A DNA stretch of 64,000 nucleotides, taken from assembly GCA_016213665.1 (NCBI GenBank), contig JACQZX010000045.1, forward strand, positions 1 to 64,000, read 5' to 3'. The notes under the pieces are model-generated. The model saw only the letters and a program-made list of their open reading frames with translations. It was not told the DNA's origin and did not search any database. This DNA is from Actinomycetota bacterium. Its GTDB lineage: Bacteria > Actinomycetota > Acidimicrobiia > Acidimicrobiales > Ilumatobacteraceae. Positions 52,975 to 61,612 of this stretch are shown here, piece after piece; position 1 is the first letter of the stretch; every line of letters starts with the position of its first letter. Made by a program: the position numbers and the translations under genes.

Positions 52975-53823
52975 ATGGGAAACAACGAGTCGCTACCACC
53001 TCCACCCCCGCCCGGCCAACCGCCGCAACAACCGGCGAATTGGCCCCCGCAGCCGACCGCGCCGATGCCGACGCAGGCGTACCCGCCACAGGGTTTCAGC
53101 CCGGCCGTCGCTGCGCCGAAGAAGGGCAACGGAATGCTCATCGGTGGCGGGCTCGTGGTCGCGGCCGCGCTGGTGGGCGGCGTTGTGCTGCTTACCGGCG
53201 GCGATGACAAGAAGTCGACCAGCATCACGCTGGCGCCGATCGAATCCTCGACCACTAGCGGCATTTCTGTCACCACGGCGTCGAGCACCCCGGTTGTCAT
53301 CACGGCGCCGCCGACGGTGGCGCCGACCGCAGCTCCCGACACGACCGCTGTCGACAGCAACATTGTTCAGCTGTTCGACGACACCGGCGCGTTCTCGGTG
53401 TACGTCCCCTCCGATCTCGAAACGGACACGAGCGCGATCACCAGCAATGACGGGTTCACCGTTCCGTCGGTCTCGGCAGCCGACAGCATCTCGGCGTATT
53501 ACAACGACGACGGGACGTTTGGAATGACGATCATTGCCGTCGGTCCCGACATCGGCAGCGATGCAGCTCAGGTGATGGCGTTTCTGTCGCCGCCGGACAA
53601 CAGTTGCACGGGCCGCACCGACGATGTTGTGGAGACAGCGCTCGGCTCTGCTCTGCGCTCCAACTTCGAAACGTGTGGCAACGAACTCGGAAACAAGGTG
53701 CTGCTCGTCGTGGCACTCGCCGGCCGCCCAGTGGTGGTTGGCATCTATGTGCAGAGCCAGGAATCCGTCGAGTTGATTCAACCGCTGGCACAGGCGATTC
53801 TCGAGACAATTCAAGCCGTGTGA
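52975..53823 (+). CDS. Single-pass envelope protein, paralogue B
   Basis: 282 residues. A Pro/Gln-rich cytoplasmic N-terminus (PPPPPPGQPPQQPANWPPQP) is followed by one helix (GMLIGGGLVVAAALVGGVVLL), a Thr/Ser/Ala-rich linker and the same outer domain as the previous gene (DDTGAFSVYVPSDLETDT; AVGPDIGSDAAQVMAFL; NSCTGRTDD; ETCGNELGNK). The layout recalls actinobacterial membrane proteins with disordered Pro-rich tails. Function unknown. Its stop overlaps the next start (GTGA). Confidence 0.75.
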   Translation: MGNNESLPPPPPPGQPPQQPANWPPQPTAPMPTQAYPPQGFSPAVAAPKKGNGMLIGGGLVVAAALVGGVVLLTGGDDKKSTSITLAPIESSTTSGISVTTASSTPVVITAPPTVAPTAAPDTTAVDSNIVQLFDDTGAFSVYVPSDLETDTSAITSNDGFTVPSVSAADSISAYYNDDGTFGMTIIAVGPDIGSDAAQVMAFLSPPDNSCTGRTDDVVETALGSALRSNFETCGNELGNKVLLVVALAGRPVVVGIYVQSQESVELIQPLAQAILETIQAV

Positions 53824-55124
53824 GCGGCAGCCCCGACCCGTCGCCGCTTGCCAGTGACGGGCCGGGTTTTCGCCGCCGCGACCTCGCCCTCGCGAGTTGG
53901 GGACTATTTGTCGGGTTGGCGTTGGTCATGCTCGCGGGTGGGCTATTCGCGACCCTGCTCGGCGTTCGGAGCGAACGCACCGGGCTGCCGACTGCGGTCA
54001 GCAGCCTGATCAGTGCCAGCTATTACCTCGGGTTCCTAGTCGGCTCACGCGCAACACTGCGCGGGCTGGGCAAGGTCGGGCACATCCGTGTCTACTCCGC
54101 CCTCGCCTCATTGCTCGCGGCGGCGATGGTCGGTGTCGGTATCACCGAAAGTCCGGTTGCGTGGTCACTGCTGCGACTGGTGACGGGTATGTGCACGGCC
54201 GGTCTGTATGTGGTGGCCGAGTCGTGGCTGAACGATCTGGCGAGCAACAGCAATCGCGGTCGATTGCTGGCGGTTTATGGCGTGGTGACGACCGCCTTCT
54301 TCGGCCTCGGTCAGATCGTGTTGTTCACGTTTAACCCATTGGCGGTAACCGGCTTTGCGGTCGCGGCGATAATCACGTCGCTGGCCGTCGCTCCGGTGGC
54401 GCTCTCCGAGGCGGCGGTCGCGCCCAACCTGGAGGAGGCCGAAGACATCTCCTTGCGCGAACTCTCCAGGGTGGTGCCGACGGGAGTGTTCTCGTGCTTG
54501 CTAGTCGGTATTGCCCACGGTGCGACCTATGGCATGGCCGCGATCTACGCGACGCGGGTCGGACTCACCACCGCGCAGATCGGGTTGTTCGTCGCGCTAC
54601 CGGGGGTGGGCGGCGTGCTACTGCAGTGGCCGATCTCGGCGGCGAGCGACGATCTCGATCGGCGCGCGGTCGGCGTGGCGGCGGCGGCGGGCGCGGCCGG
54701 GGTCGCATCGCTGTTGCTGCTCGGCTCACCCCAACGGCCGATGGCGTTCGTGCTTGTGGCGCTACTTGGCGGACTCAGCTTCCCGCTGTATTCGATTGTG
54801 GGCGCGTACACCAACGACTGGGTCGCGCCGGAGCATCTCAACGCCGCGGCCTCGCAGTTGGTCACCCTCTACGGAATGGGGGCAGTGTTCGGGCCCTTCG
54901 TCGCCGCAGGCGCGATGATCGCTGTCGGGCCGACCGGATTCCTGTGGGCGCTGGTCGGGTTGCACGCGGCGGTGGCTCTGTTCTTCTGCTATCGAATGCT
55001 GGCCTGGCGATCGCCACTGGTGAAGCGACCCTGGGGCGAGATCTCGTTGCCGGCGCGGGCCTTCTTCGTGCCGGCGACGATCATCGCCTTCGGTCTCCGC
55101 CGCGGTCGTCGCCGCGACGCGTGA
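53820..55124 (+). CDS. MFS transporter
   Basis: 434 residues, about twelve helices. The loop 2-3 region (GSRATLRGLGKVGHIRVYSA), and the helix 4-5 sequence RLVTGMCTAGLYVVAESWLND are those of the YcaD/MFS_1 group (COG0477). The GTG at 53820 overlaps the preceding stop (GTGA). Substrate unknown; its place beside methylated-amine genes makes uptake of such a compound possible, which is only inference. Confidence 0.85.
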   Translation: MSGSPDPSPLASDGPGFRRRDLALASWGLFVGLALVMLAGGLFATLLGVRSERTGLPTAVSSLISASYYLGFLVGSRATLRGLGKVGHIRVYSALASLLAAAMVGVGITESPVAWSLLRLVTGMCTAGLYVVAESWLNDLASNSNRGRLLAVYGVVTTAFFGLGQIVLFTFNPLAVTGFAVAAIITSLAVAPVALSEAAVAPNLEEAEDISLRELSRVVPTGVFSCLLVGIAHGATYGMAAIYATRVGLTTAQIGLFVALPGVGGVLLQWPISAASDDLDRRAVGVAAAAGAAGVASLLLLGSPQRPMAFVLVALLGGLSFPLYSIVGAYTNDWVAPEHLNAAASQLVTLYGMGAVFGPFVAAGAMIAVGPTGFLWALVGLHAAVALFFCYRMLAWRSPLVKRPWGEISLPARAFFVPATIIAFGLRRGRRRDA

Positions 55125-55161
55125 CCCGAAGGCGGTCGCGAACTTGCGCAGTTCCCGACTC

Positions 55162-55204
55162 TGTGTCAGCTCACAGACGTTGTGTCGCTTTATGAGCTGA
55201 CACA
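55162..55204. terminator. Inverted repeat between convergent genes
   Basis: TGTGTCAGCTCA (55162-55173) and its exact complement (55193-55204) are separated by 19 bases, in the 140-bp gap between the MFS and MTHFR stops. It probably ends both transcripts. Nothing else was found in this gap. Confidence 0.55.
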
Positions 55205-55264
55205 GACGCCGCCGACGGCTATCTGACCAGCATGACCAACCTCAGCTACTTACTCACGAGCTAC

Positions 55265-56122
55265 TCAGGTGAGCTTGGCCAAGGTTTTCTGTTGCCACTC
55301 GGCGGTGGCTTGCACGTTGTTGAAGGTGAATAGGTGGACGCCGTCGATCTTGAACTCGTCGGCCTGCGCTGCCAGCGGGGCGATCAGTTTGTTCGGGTCG
55401 TAACGGCCGGGACCGAACATCAACCCCAAGATGCCGCTGTTCTTGTGCACGTAACGCAAGCTGGCGCCGATGCCGAGTCGCACTCCCATGCTCAGCAGCT
55501 TGGCGCGATCGATCGCGCCTGGCACGCCTATGTGCAGCGGCAACGTGAAGCCTGCGGCACGTTCGGCAGTTGCCCACGAGCGCCACTTGTCGACGTCGAA
55601 GCACATCTGCGTGCTGGCGAAGCCGGCGACGCCGGCTTCGGCGAGCAGTGCCTGCTTGGCGTGCAGCGCCTCATGAATCAGCTTCGCGTCGATAAGCGCA
55701 TGGCCATCGGGGTACGCCGTAATCCCGATTCGGCTGACGCCGTGCTCGGTGGCCAAGAAGTCACGCAGGAATTGCATGACATCGTGGTACTCGCCGACGG
55801 GCTGCGGCGAGTCGCCGGCAACCAGAAAGACCTCGTCGATTCCGTGACTGTTGCAGTACTCGGCGATGCTCTTGACGCCGACATCGTCCTCGACCAAACG
55901 AGCCGAAATGTGCGGAACAGCTTTGTGTCCGAGGTCGATCAGGCGAGCGGTGAGATCAAGTGTGGCTTGCAGGCCCTTCGCCGGACTACAAGTGACCGAC
56001 ACCGAGGCGCTCGCGGGGATGTGCTCGATCTGAGCTTCGAGGTTCTTCAGCGGAACTACCTCGAAACGCGCATTCGCGATCAGGTTGTGCTGTGTCGACT
56101 GGTTCTTGGTGGTCGATGTCAT
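55265..56122 (-). CDS. metF: Methylenetetrahydrofolate reductase
   Basis: 285 residues. The FAD-dependent TIM barrel shows VSVTCSPAKGLQATLDLT, VPHISARLVEDDVG, VFLVAGDSPQPVGEY and GITAYPDGH, and later GFASTQMCFDVDKW. As the last gene of the MttB operon it probably works in the oxidative direction, turning methyl-H4folate into methylene-H4folate. The ATG at 56122 is 15 bases after the mttB stop. Confidence 0.93.
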   Translation of the reverse strand: MTSTTKNQSTQHNLIANARFEVVPLKNLEAQIEHIPASASVSVTCSPAKGLQATLDLTARLIDLGHKAVPHISARLVEDDVGVKSIAEYCNSHGIDEVFLVAGDSPQPVGEYHDVMQFLRDFLATEHGVSRIGITAYPDGHALIDAKLIHEALHAKQALLAEAGVAGFASTQMCFDVDKWRSWATAERAAGFTLPLHIGVPGAIDRAKLLSMGVRLGIGASLRYVHKNSGILGLMFGPGRYDPNKLIAPLAAQADEFKIDGVHLFTFNNVQATAEWQQKTLAKLT

Positions 56123-56137
56123 GGAGCGGCCTTCTGC

Positions 56138-57718
56138 TTACGCGAATTGGTCGGGGAGTTCGGCCTTGCGGCCGGCGATGAACGCCAACAGTTCTTCGTC
56201 AATGGCCGTGTCGAGCGGCGGAGGTTCGTACTCGCTCAGGCGGCGCTTCCACAGCGCGTTTGCGCGCTGGGCAGCGTCGAGGCCGCCGTCTTCGGTCCAC
56301 TGTTCGAAACTCGAGTTATCGGACGTGTCGCTGCGGTAGAACGCGTTCTCGAAGTTGGCGAGCGTGTGGGCCGTGCCGAGAAAATGATTTCCGGGAGGGT
56401 TGGTGAGCAACGCATCGAGCGCGACGCCGTTATCCGACGCATCGAGACCGCGCACGAACGTCGTCATCATCCCCAGCTGGTCGCAATCGAGCACGAATTT
56501 CTCGTAGCCGATGGCCAGCCCACCTTCCAGCCACCCGGCGGCGTGCAGCACGAAGTTCACACCGCCGAGCACAGTTGGCTGCAGCGTGTTGGCGCTTTCG
56601 TAGGCCGCCTGAGCATCGGGCAGTTTGGACGACGTCAACGAACCGCCCGATCGGAAGGGAACACCGAGGCGCCGAGCAAGGGCCGCCATCGTGTACAGCA
56701 CGATCGCCGGCTCGGGTGTTCCGAATGTGGGAGCGCCGGTCTGCATGCTCATCGAACTGGCAAACGAGCCGAAGACAACCGGCGCACCGGGACGGACGAG
56801 TTGCACGAACGTCATCCCGGCGAGTGCTTCCGCGAGAGTCTGCACCGCCACCGCTGCGCTGGTTGACGGGGCCATCGCCCCGGCGAGGATGAAAGGCGTA
56901 ATGATGCACGCTTGGTTGTTCTCTGCGTAGCACTGCGCCGCCGCCAGCATCGTGCCGTCCCACACGAGTGGCGAACTGGCATTGATCAGGCTGGTCATGA
57001 CGGTGCGATCGTGCAGGTCGCCGCCGAACCCGATGCGCGCGAGCTCGACACTGTCGGCGGCCCGCGACCCGGCGGTGACGGAACCCATGAACGGCTTGTC
57101 GCTGAACTTGAGGTGCGAGTACACCATGTCGAGGTGCCGCTTGCTCACCGGGATGTCGACCGGTTCGCACACCGTGCCGCCGGAGTGATGCAACCACGGC
57201 GACATATAGGCGAGCTTGACGAAGTTCTGAAAGTCGGCGAGCGTCGCGTACCGACGACCGTTGTCGATGTCGTGCACGAATGGGCTGCCGTAGTTGGGCG
57301 CGAACACCGTGTTGTTGCCGCCGATCACGACGTTGTTGGCCGGGTTACGTGCGTGCTGCACATAGCTGGCCGGAGCGCTGCCTGAAACGATGCTGCGACA
57401 CAGACCGCGCGGGAAACGGACGCGAGTGCCCGCCACATCGGCGCCGGCAGCCTTGAAGACGGGCAGGGCCTCCGGGTAGTCGCGGATCTCGACCCCAACC
57501 TCGGCCAGCACGGTGTCGGCGGTGTGCTCGATCATTGCCAGCGTCTCTTCACTGGCGATCTCGAACGGAGCCAGCGTTCGCGTCAGGTATGGCACTCGAT
57601 CGACAACGTGCGACGCGCGCAACGCCGCGCGCCCCGCACGGCCACCGGACCGACGGGTGGTCGAGCCCTGACTGTCGTTCGAGTTGGCGGTCTGATCCAT
57701 CGCGGGTGCTTCGCTCAT
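56138..57718 (-). CDS. mttB: MttB-family corrinoid methyltransferase (non-pyrrolysine)
   Basis: 526 residues. The TIM-barrel methyltransferase family moves a methyl group from a tertiary or quaternary amine to a cognate corrinoid protein. Family stretches are ASEETLAMIEHTADTVLAEVG, PFILAGAMAPSTSAAVAVQT, RPGAPVVFGSFASSMSMQTG and FGTPEPAIV. The frame has no internal TAG, so it is of the MtgB-like class without pyrrolysine, whose known substrates include glycine betaine, proline betaine and carnitine. Which one applies here is unknown. The ATG at 57718 shares one base with the preceding stop (TGATG). Confidence 0.92.
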   Translation of the reverse strand: MSEAPAMDQTANSNDSQGSTTRRSGGRAGRAALRASHVVDRVPYLTRTLAPFEIASEETLAMIEHTADTVLAEVGVEIRDYPEALPVFKAAGADVAGTRVRFPRGLCRSIVSGSAPASYVQHARNPANNVVIGGNNTVFAPNYGSPFVHDIDNGRRYATLADFQNFVKLAYMSPWLHHSGGTVCEPVDIPVSKRHLDMVYSHLKFSDKPFMGSVTAGSRAADSVELARIGFGGDLHDRTVMTSLINASSPLVWDGTMLAAAQCYAENNQACIITPFILAGAMAPSTSAAVAVQTLAEALAGMTFVQLVRPGAPVVFGSFASSMSMQTGAPTFGTPEPAIVLYTMAALARRLGVPFRSGGSLTSSKLPDAQAAYESANTLQPTVLGGVNFVLHAAGWLEGGLAIGYEKFVLDCDQLGMMTTFVRGLDASDNGVALDALLTNPPGNHFLGTAHTLANFENAFYRSDTSDNSSFEQWTEDGGLDAAQRANALWKRRLSEYEPPPLDTAIDEELLAFIAGRKAELPDQFA

Positions 57719-59712
57719 CAATCCTCCGGCTGAGTTCGGCGGCGTCGTCGGCCGCTGTCGGATGCGGCGACCGCTCGTTCTGGAAGTGTGACGACCGTTG
57801 CCAGGTTGGTGGTGGCCGCCGTCGCGTGCGGGAACGCCATCGCCGCGACGAACTGCGCCTGGAACTCGGGTTCAGTTGCCGTTTCCACCTTGATCACGCC
57901 GCGGACTGCGGCCTCCATCTCGCGGCGTGCGCTCACCGACAGCAGCGCCCGCACGGCACCCGCGCCGGCCGCGTTGCCAACTGACCGGACGCTCTGCACG
58001 GGGCAGTCGGGGACCAGGCCAAGCAGAAGCGCGTAGACCGGATCGATGTGACTACCGAACGCGCCGGCGAGCCGAATGTCGTTGACCGCCGTGACGCCGG
58101 CATGACGCAGCAGCAGCTCGATGCCGGCGCGCAGCGCGCCCTTGGCCAACTGAATCGCGCGCACATCGTTCTGCGTGATTGCCAGGCGAACTCCGGGCGC
58201 CTGATGCACGACGTAGCTGAATGTTCGGCCGTCCTCGATGATTCGCCTCGATCGCGCTGCGAGCGAACCCTGCAACACGCCGTCGGCGTCGATGATTCCT
58301 GCTAGATACATCTCGCCGATCACCTCGATGACGCCCGAACCACAGATGCCGGAGACATCGAGCTCGGCGGTGGCCGCCGCGAAACCCGGCTCGTCACTCC
58401 ACAGATCGCAGCCGATCACCTTGAACCGTGATTCGAGCGTGTCGCGGTCGATGCGCACTCGCTCGATGGCACCCGCCGTTGCCCGCTGACCGCAGCTGAG
58501 CTGCGCCCCCTCGAAGGCCGGACCGGTTGGGCTCGATGCCGCGAACTGGCGGTGCTTGTCGCCGACGACGATCTCGGCGTTGGTGCCGACATCGACGAGC
58601 AGTTGCATCGTCGCCGACCGGTGCGGCCCTTCCGAGAGAATCACCGCGGCAGTGTCGGCACCGACGTGCCCTGCAATGCATGGGGCCAGATAGACCTGCG
58701 CGTTCGGGCAGTGCAGGTCGAACTCGGCGGCATCGACGACGGTCGCCTCGGCGGTAGCGAGCGTGAACGGCGCCTGGCCGAGGGGAGTCGGGTCGATGCC
58801 CGCGACGATGTGGTGCATGATCGGGTTACCGACGAGCACCATCTCCAAGACCTCATCGGTTGTTACATCGCCTTGCCGGCACAGTTCCTCGATCAACTCG
58901 TTGAGTGCCCCGCGTACTGCCTCGGTCAGCTGGCGATCGCCGCCGGGGTTCATCATCACGTACGAAACTCGGCTCATCAGGTCTTCACCGAAGCGGATCT
59001 GCGGGTTCATCCGCCCAGCCGAGGCAAGGATCTCGCCGGTGGTGAGGTCGCACAGGTGGCCGGCGATGGTGGTGCTGCCGATGTCGACTGCGATACCGCA
59101 TACCCGGTCGACGTAACCCGGCCAAGCGGCCACTACCTGCCGGCCGCGAACAGCGACGGTCGCCGCGCGAAGCTGGCCCGCGAACGCGCGGTGTACCACC
59201 CTCAACGCGGCCATCGAAAGGCTGTCGACCGTGCGTCCGTGGGCCGACATCATCTCGGCGATGACGAGATCGCTCATCGACGTCGCATCACCAAGAACGC
59301 TCTCGGGTAGTTCGATGTATGCGAGGGCAATTGCAGGGTCGAGGACAGCGTCGCTGAGATCGACGCTCTTGCGCACGACCGGGCGGTGCACCTGGCTCTC
59401 GGCGGGCACATCGAGCACGACATCGGCAAGGACCAGCGCGCAGCATCCGAGGCGGCGATCGGGCTTCATGTCGCGGCGACCGTCGTATGTCTCCTCGGTC
59501 TCGCTCCAGGGACTCAGCCCGTCGAGCCGAGCATCGATCGCCCATTTCGAGTACTGACCGGGGGTGAAGGCAATCTGGCAGCGGCCGCATATGCCGCGAC
59601 CACCACAAACCGAGTCGAGGTCGACGCCGAATTCACGAGCGGCCTGCAGCACCGAGGTGCCGCCGACAACCTGGCCACCGAGGCCAGAGGGGGTGAATAC
59701 GACGCGCGGCAT
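57718..59712 (-). CDS. Reductive activator of corrinoid enzymes (ASKHA/Fe-S protein, RamA/RACE type)
   Basis: 664 residues. The N-terminus is a [2Fe-2S] ferredoxin domain (Cys36, Cys42, Cys45 in CGGRGICGRC, fourth Cys at ~90). A linker and a large ASKHA-fold ATPase domain follow (VCGIAVDIGSTTIAGHLCDL; QLLVDVGTNAEIVVGD; GICGSGVIEVIGEM; LAGAFGSHIDP). Such proteins use ATP to drive reduction of Co(II) corrinoid back to Co(I) after accidental oxidation. The ATG at 59712 is 7 bases after the methyltransferase stop. Confidence 0.93.
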   Translation of the reverse strand: MPRVVFTPSGLGGQVVGGTSVLQAAREFGVDLDSVCGGRGICGRCQIAFTPGQYSKWAIDARLDGLSPWSETEETYDGRRDMKPDRRLGCCALVLADVVLDVPAESQVHRPVVRKSVDLSDAVLDPAIALAYIELPESVLGDATSMSDLVIAEMMSAHGRTVDSLSMAALRVVHRAFAGQLRAATVAVRGRQVVAAWPGYVDRVCGIAVDIGSTTIAGHLCDLTTGEILASAGRMNPQIRFGEDLMSRVSYVMMNPGGDRQLTEAVRGALNELIEELCRQGDVTTDEVLEMVLVGNPIMHHIVAGIDPTPLGQAPFTLATAEATVVDAAEFDLHCPNAQVYLAPCIAGHVGADTAAVILSEGPHRSATMQLLVDVGTNAEIVVGDKHRQFAASSPTGPAFEGAQLSCGQRATAGAIERVRIDRDTLESRFKVIGCDLWSDEPGFAAATAELDVSGICGSGVIEVIGEMYLAGIIDADGVLQGSLAARSRRIIEDGRTFSYVVHQAPGVRLAITQNDVRAIQLAKGALRAGIELLLRHAGVTAVNDIRLAGAFGSHIDPVYALLLGLVPDCPVQSVRSVGNAAGAGAVRALLSVSARREMEAAVRGVIKVETATEPEFQAQFVAAMAFPHATAATTNLATVVTLPERAVAASDSGRRRRRTQPED

Positions 59713-59719
59713 GGAATCG

Positions 59720-60625
59720 CTACTCTGCGAGCCTGGCGCGTCGGCCCCCGGCCCGGCCCTCGCGCGAACCGATCGCCGCTCCCGGGTCTCGCTTCGCGCG
59801 AATCCAGGCGGCGCAATCCTGATCGTTGCCGGCCAAGACGTCGGCAGCCATCACCATCGTCTTCACCTCTGGGTGCAGCGGGTTCATGATCGCCGAGGTC
59901 ATGCCGTTGCTGATCGCCATCGCGAGGAACGTGCCGGTGATGTGGTTGCGCGCCGGCAACCCGAAGCTGACGTTGGAGGCGCCGCAGGTGGTGTTCACCT
60001 TCAGTTCCGTGACCAGGCGGCGAAGCAGCGCGAACACCTGTCGGCCGGCGGTACCCATCGCGCCGATCGGCATCACGAGCGGATCGACAACGATGTCGTG
60101 GCTGGGAATTCCGTAATCGGCAGCGCGGTTGACGATTCGCTGAGCGACCTGGAATCGGACGTCGGGGTCGATGCTGATGCCTGTTTCATCGTTGCTGATC
60201 GCGACGACAGCCGCGCCGTACTTGGCCACCAGCGGCAGCACCCGTTCCATCACCTCTTCCTCGCCGGTCACGGAGTTGACCAATGGCTTGCCCTTGTACA
60301 CGGCAAGCCCGGCATCGAGGGCCTCGATGATCGAGGAGTCGATCGACAGCGGGACGTCGGTGACACCCTGCACCAGTTGGATCGCGCGGGCAAGCAGCGC
60401 CGGCTCGTCGGCGAGTGGAATGCCGGCGTTGACATCGAGCATGTGGGCGCCGGCCGCGACCTGCGCGACGGCATCGCTCTCCACTCTGCTGAAGTCGCCG
60501 TTCTTCATCTCCTCGGCGAGTGCTTTGCGCCCAGTCGGATTGATCCGCTCGCCGATCATCACAAATGGGCGGTCGAAACCGATTACGACTTCCTTGGTCG
60601 CCGAACTGATGACGGTGTGGGTCAT
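59720..60625 (-). CDS. Methyltetrahydrofolate:corrinoid methyltransferase
   Basis: 301 residues of the pterin-binding (DHPS/AcsE) fold: FVMIGERINPTGRKAL, AGAHMLDVNAGIP, PLSIDSS, LVNSVTGEEE and NTTCGASNVSFGLP. It moves the methyl group from the corrinoid protein to tetrahydrofolate. The ATG at 60625 overlaps the preceding stop (ATGA); longer in-frame sequence is shadow of upstream genes. It fits between MttB and MTHFR in the pathway. Confidence 0.92.
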   Translation of the reverse strand: MTHTVISSATKEVVIGFDRPFVMIGERINPTGRKALAEEMKNGDFSRVESDAVAQVAAGAHMLDVNAGIPLADEPALLARAIQLVQGVTDVPLSIDSSIIEALDAGLAVYKGKPLVNSVTGEEEVMERVLPLVAKYGAAVVAISNDETGISIDPDVRFQVAQRIVNRAADYGIPSHDIVVDPLVMPIGAMGTAGRQVFALLRRLVTELKVNTTCGASNVSFGLPARNHITGTFLAMAISNGMTSAIMNPLHPEVKTMVMAADVLAGNDQDCAAWIRAKRDPGAAIGSREGRAGGRRARLAE

Positions 60626-60975
60626 GGATTCTCTCCCTGATGTTGGTGGTTCTGTTCCGGAGAGGATGGGTCCCATCCGCCGTTGTCGACAAGTGTTCGC
60701 AGTCGCTCGTTGGTGAACTCGACTTCGATCGAGCCGGCAATTTCGTCGATCGTGCTGACCAGCGCTCCAGTCAGTGGATAGCTGGTGCGGCGCCACTCGC
60801 CGACGTATTCCTGGGCGGTCTTCTTGCCGGCGACCATCGCGGCACGGTCGATCGCCTTCTGAAAACGGTGAGGAAGCATCGCTTGGTGACGCTCGTCGCC
60901 CGTGCGCCCGTTGATCTGCGCGGGAATGTCGCGCCACAAGATCACGACTACCTCGTTGGCTGAACGGCGGGCCAC
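60622..60975 (-). CDS. 'Virulence factor' domain protein (PF13769-like)
   Basis: 117 residues. The sequence VVVILWRDIPAQINGR, KAIDRAAMVAGKKTAQEYVGEWRR and a C-terminal charged helix match the small domain named Virulence_fact in Pfam. From general knowledge it recurs in MttB clusters of alphaproteobacteria between DUF1638 and the folate methyltransferase, as here; the name says nothing about its job. The GTG at 60975 starts just past the DUF1638 stop. Its function is unknown; it may help methyl transfer or folding. Confidence 0.78.
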   Translation of the reverse strand: MARRSANEVVVILWRDIPAQINGRTGDERHQAMLPHRFQKAIDRAAMVAGKKTAQEYVGEWRRTSYPLTGALVSTIDEIAGSIEVEFTNERLRTLVDNGGWDPSSPEQNHQHQGENP

Positions 60976-60976
60976 C

Positions 60977-61600
60977 TCAGGCCACCACTCGTGCTGGTCG
61001 GGGATCGGAGAGCGCGACCGTGACTGCGGTATGGAACTGCGCGAGGCCGACGTGGCGGTGCTCGAAGCCGAGCCCAAGACGGTTCGCTGCCTCACGCGCT
61101 GCCGCGACGACGTTCGCATCGTCTTGCTGCGAGAGCAACACGATGCGTGTGTAGTTGCCGAAGTACATCGGCAACAGCTCCGGGTGTCGATCGAGAGCCA
61201 ATCCTTGCCAGATGATGGCGTCGAAGTGCTTGGCAAGAAAATCGGTAAGGAAGAACGTGCCCAGTTCCTCGGCGTGCAACGACTCGAACGCGGAACTGCC
61301 GGTGAAGAACTCGTAGCAGTGACTACCGGGCAGCCGACGAATGTTCGGTCGCTCCGCGAGCAGGCGATCGAGTCCGCCACCTGTGCCGCAGTCGGCGTAG
61401 CCGAGCAGGATCGGTCGATCGCGACCAGGGTCGAGTTCATCGAGCAGCGCTCGTAACGCCGGCTCGATGCCCTCGGGGCGACTGTGCAGGTTGGCAGGCA
61501 GGTAGCGCACGTCGACGTGTTCTGCCAGCTCAGCGCTGGCGAGCACGGCGCGCAGTTCGGAGACGAGGGCTCCGCAAGCGAGGACGAGGGGCCGGGCCAT
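60977..61600 (-). CDS. DUF1638 protein
   Basis: 207 residues. Typical DUF1638 features are LVLACGALVSELRAVL at the start, ILLGYADCGTGGGLDRLL and the C/H motif PGSHCYEFFTGSSAFESL, suggesting metal or corrinoid contact. The family accompanies MttB and corrinoid genes widely and is uncharacterised. It lies 12 bases after the corrinoid protein and one base before the next start. Confidence 0.85.
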   Translation of the reverse strand: MARPLVLACGALVSELRAVLASAELAEHVDVRYLPANLHSRPEGIEPALRALLDELDPGRDRPILLGYADCGTGGGLDRLLAERPNIRRLPGSHCYEFFTGSSAFESLHAEELGTFFLTDFLAKHFDAIIWQGLALDRHPELLPMYFGNYTRIVLLSQQDDANVVAAAREAANRLGLGFEHRHVGLAQFHTAVTVALSDPRPARVVA

Positions 61601-61612
61601 CGGATGCCCTCC

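Noticed and set aside
55334-56866. Long plus-strand open frame of about 510 codons
   Set aside because: It runs opposite MTHFR and MttB, whose frames carry clear family motifs. Its translation is rich in Arg, Gln and His with no domain, a common shadow in GC-rich DNA.
56138-57718. Pyrrolysine (TAG) in the MttB homologue
   Set aside because: The gene is open end to end and no in-frame TAG is present, so it belongs to the non-pyrrolysine class.
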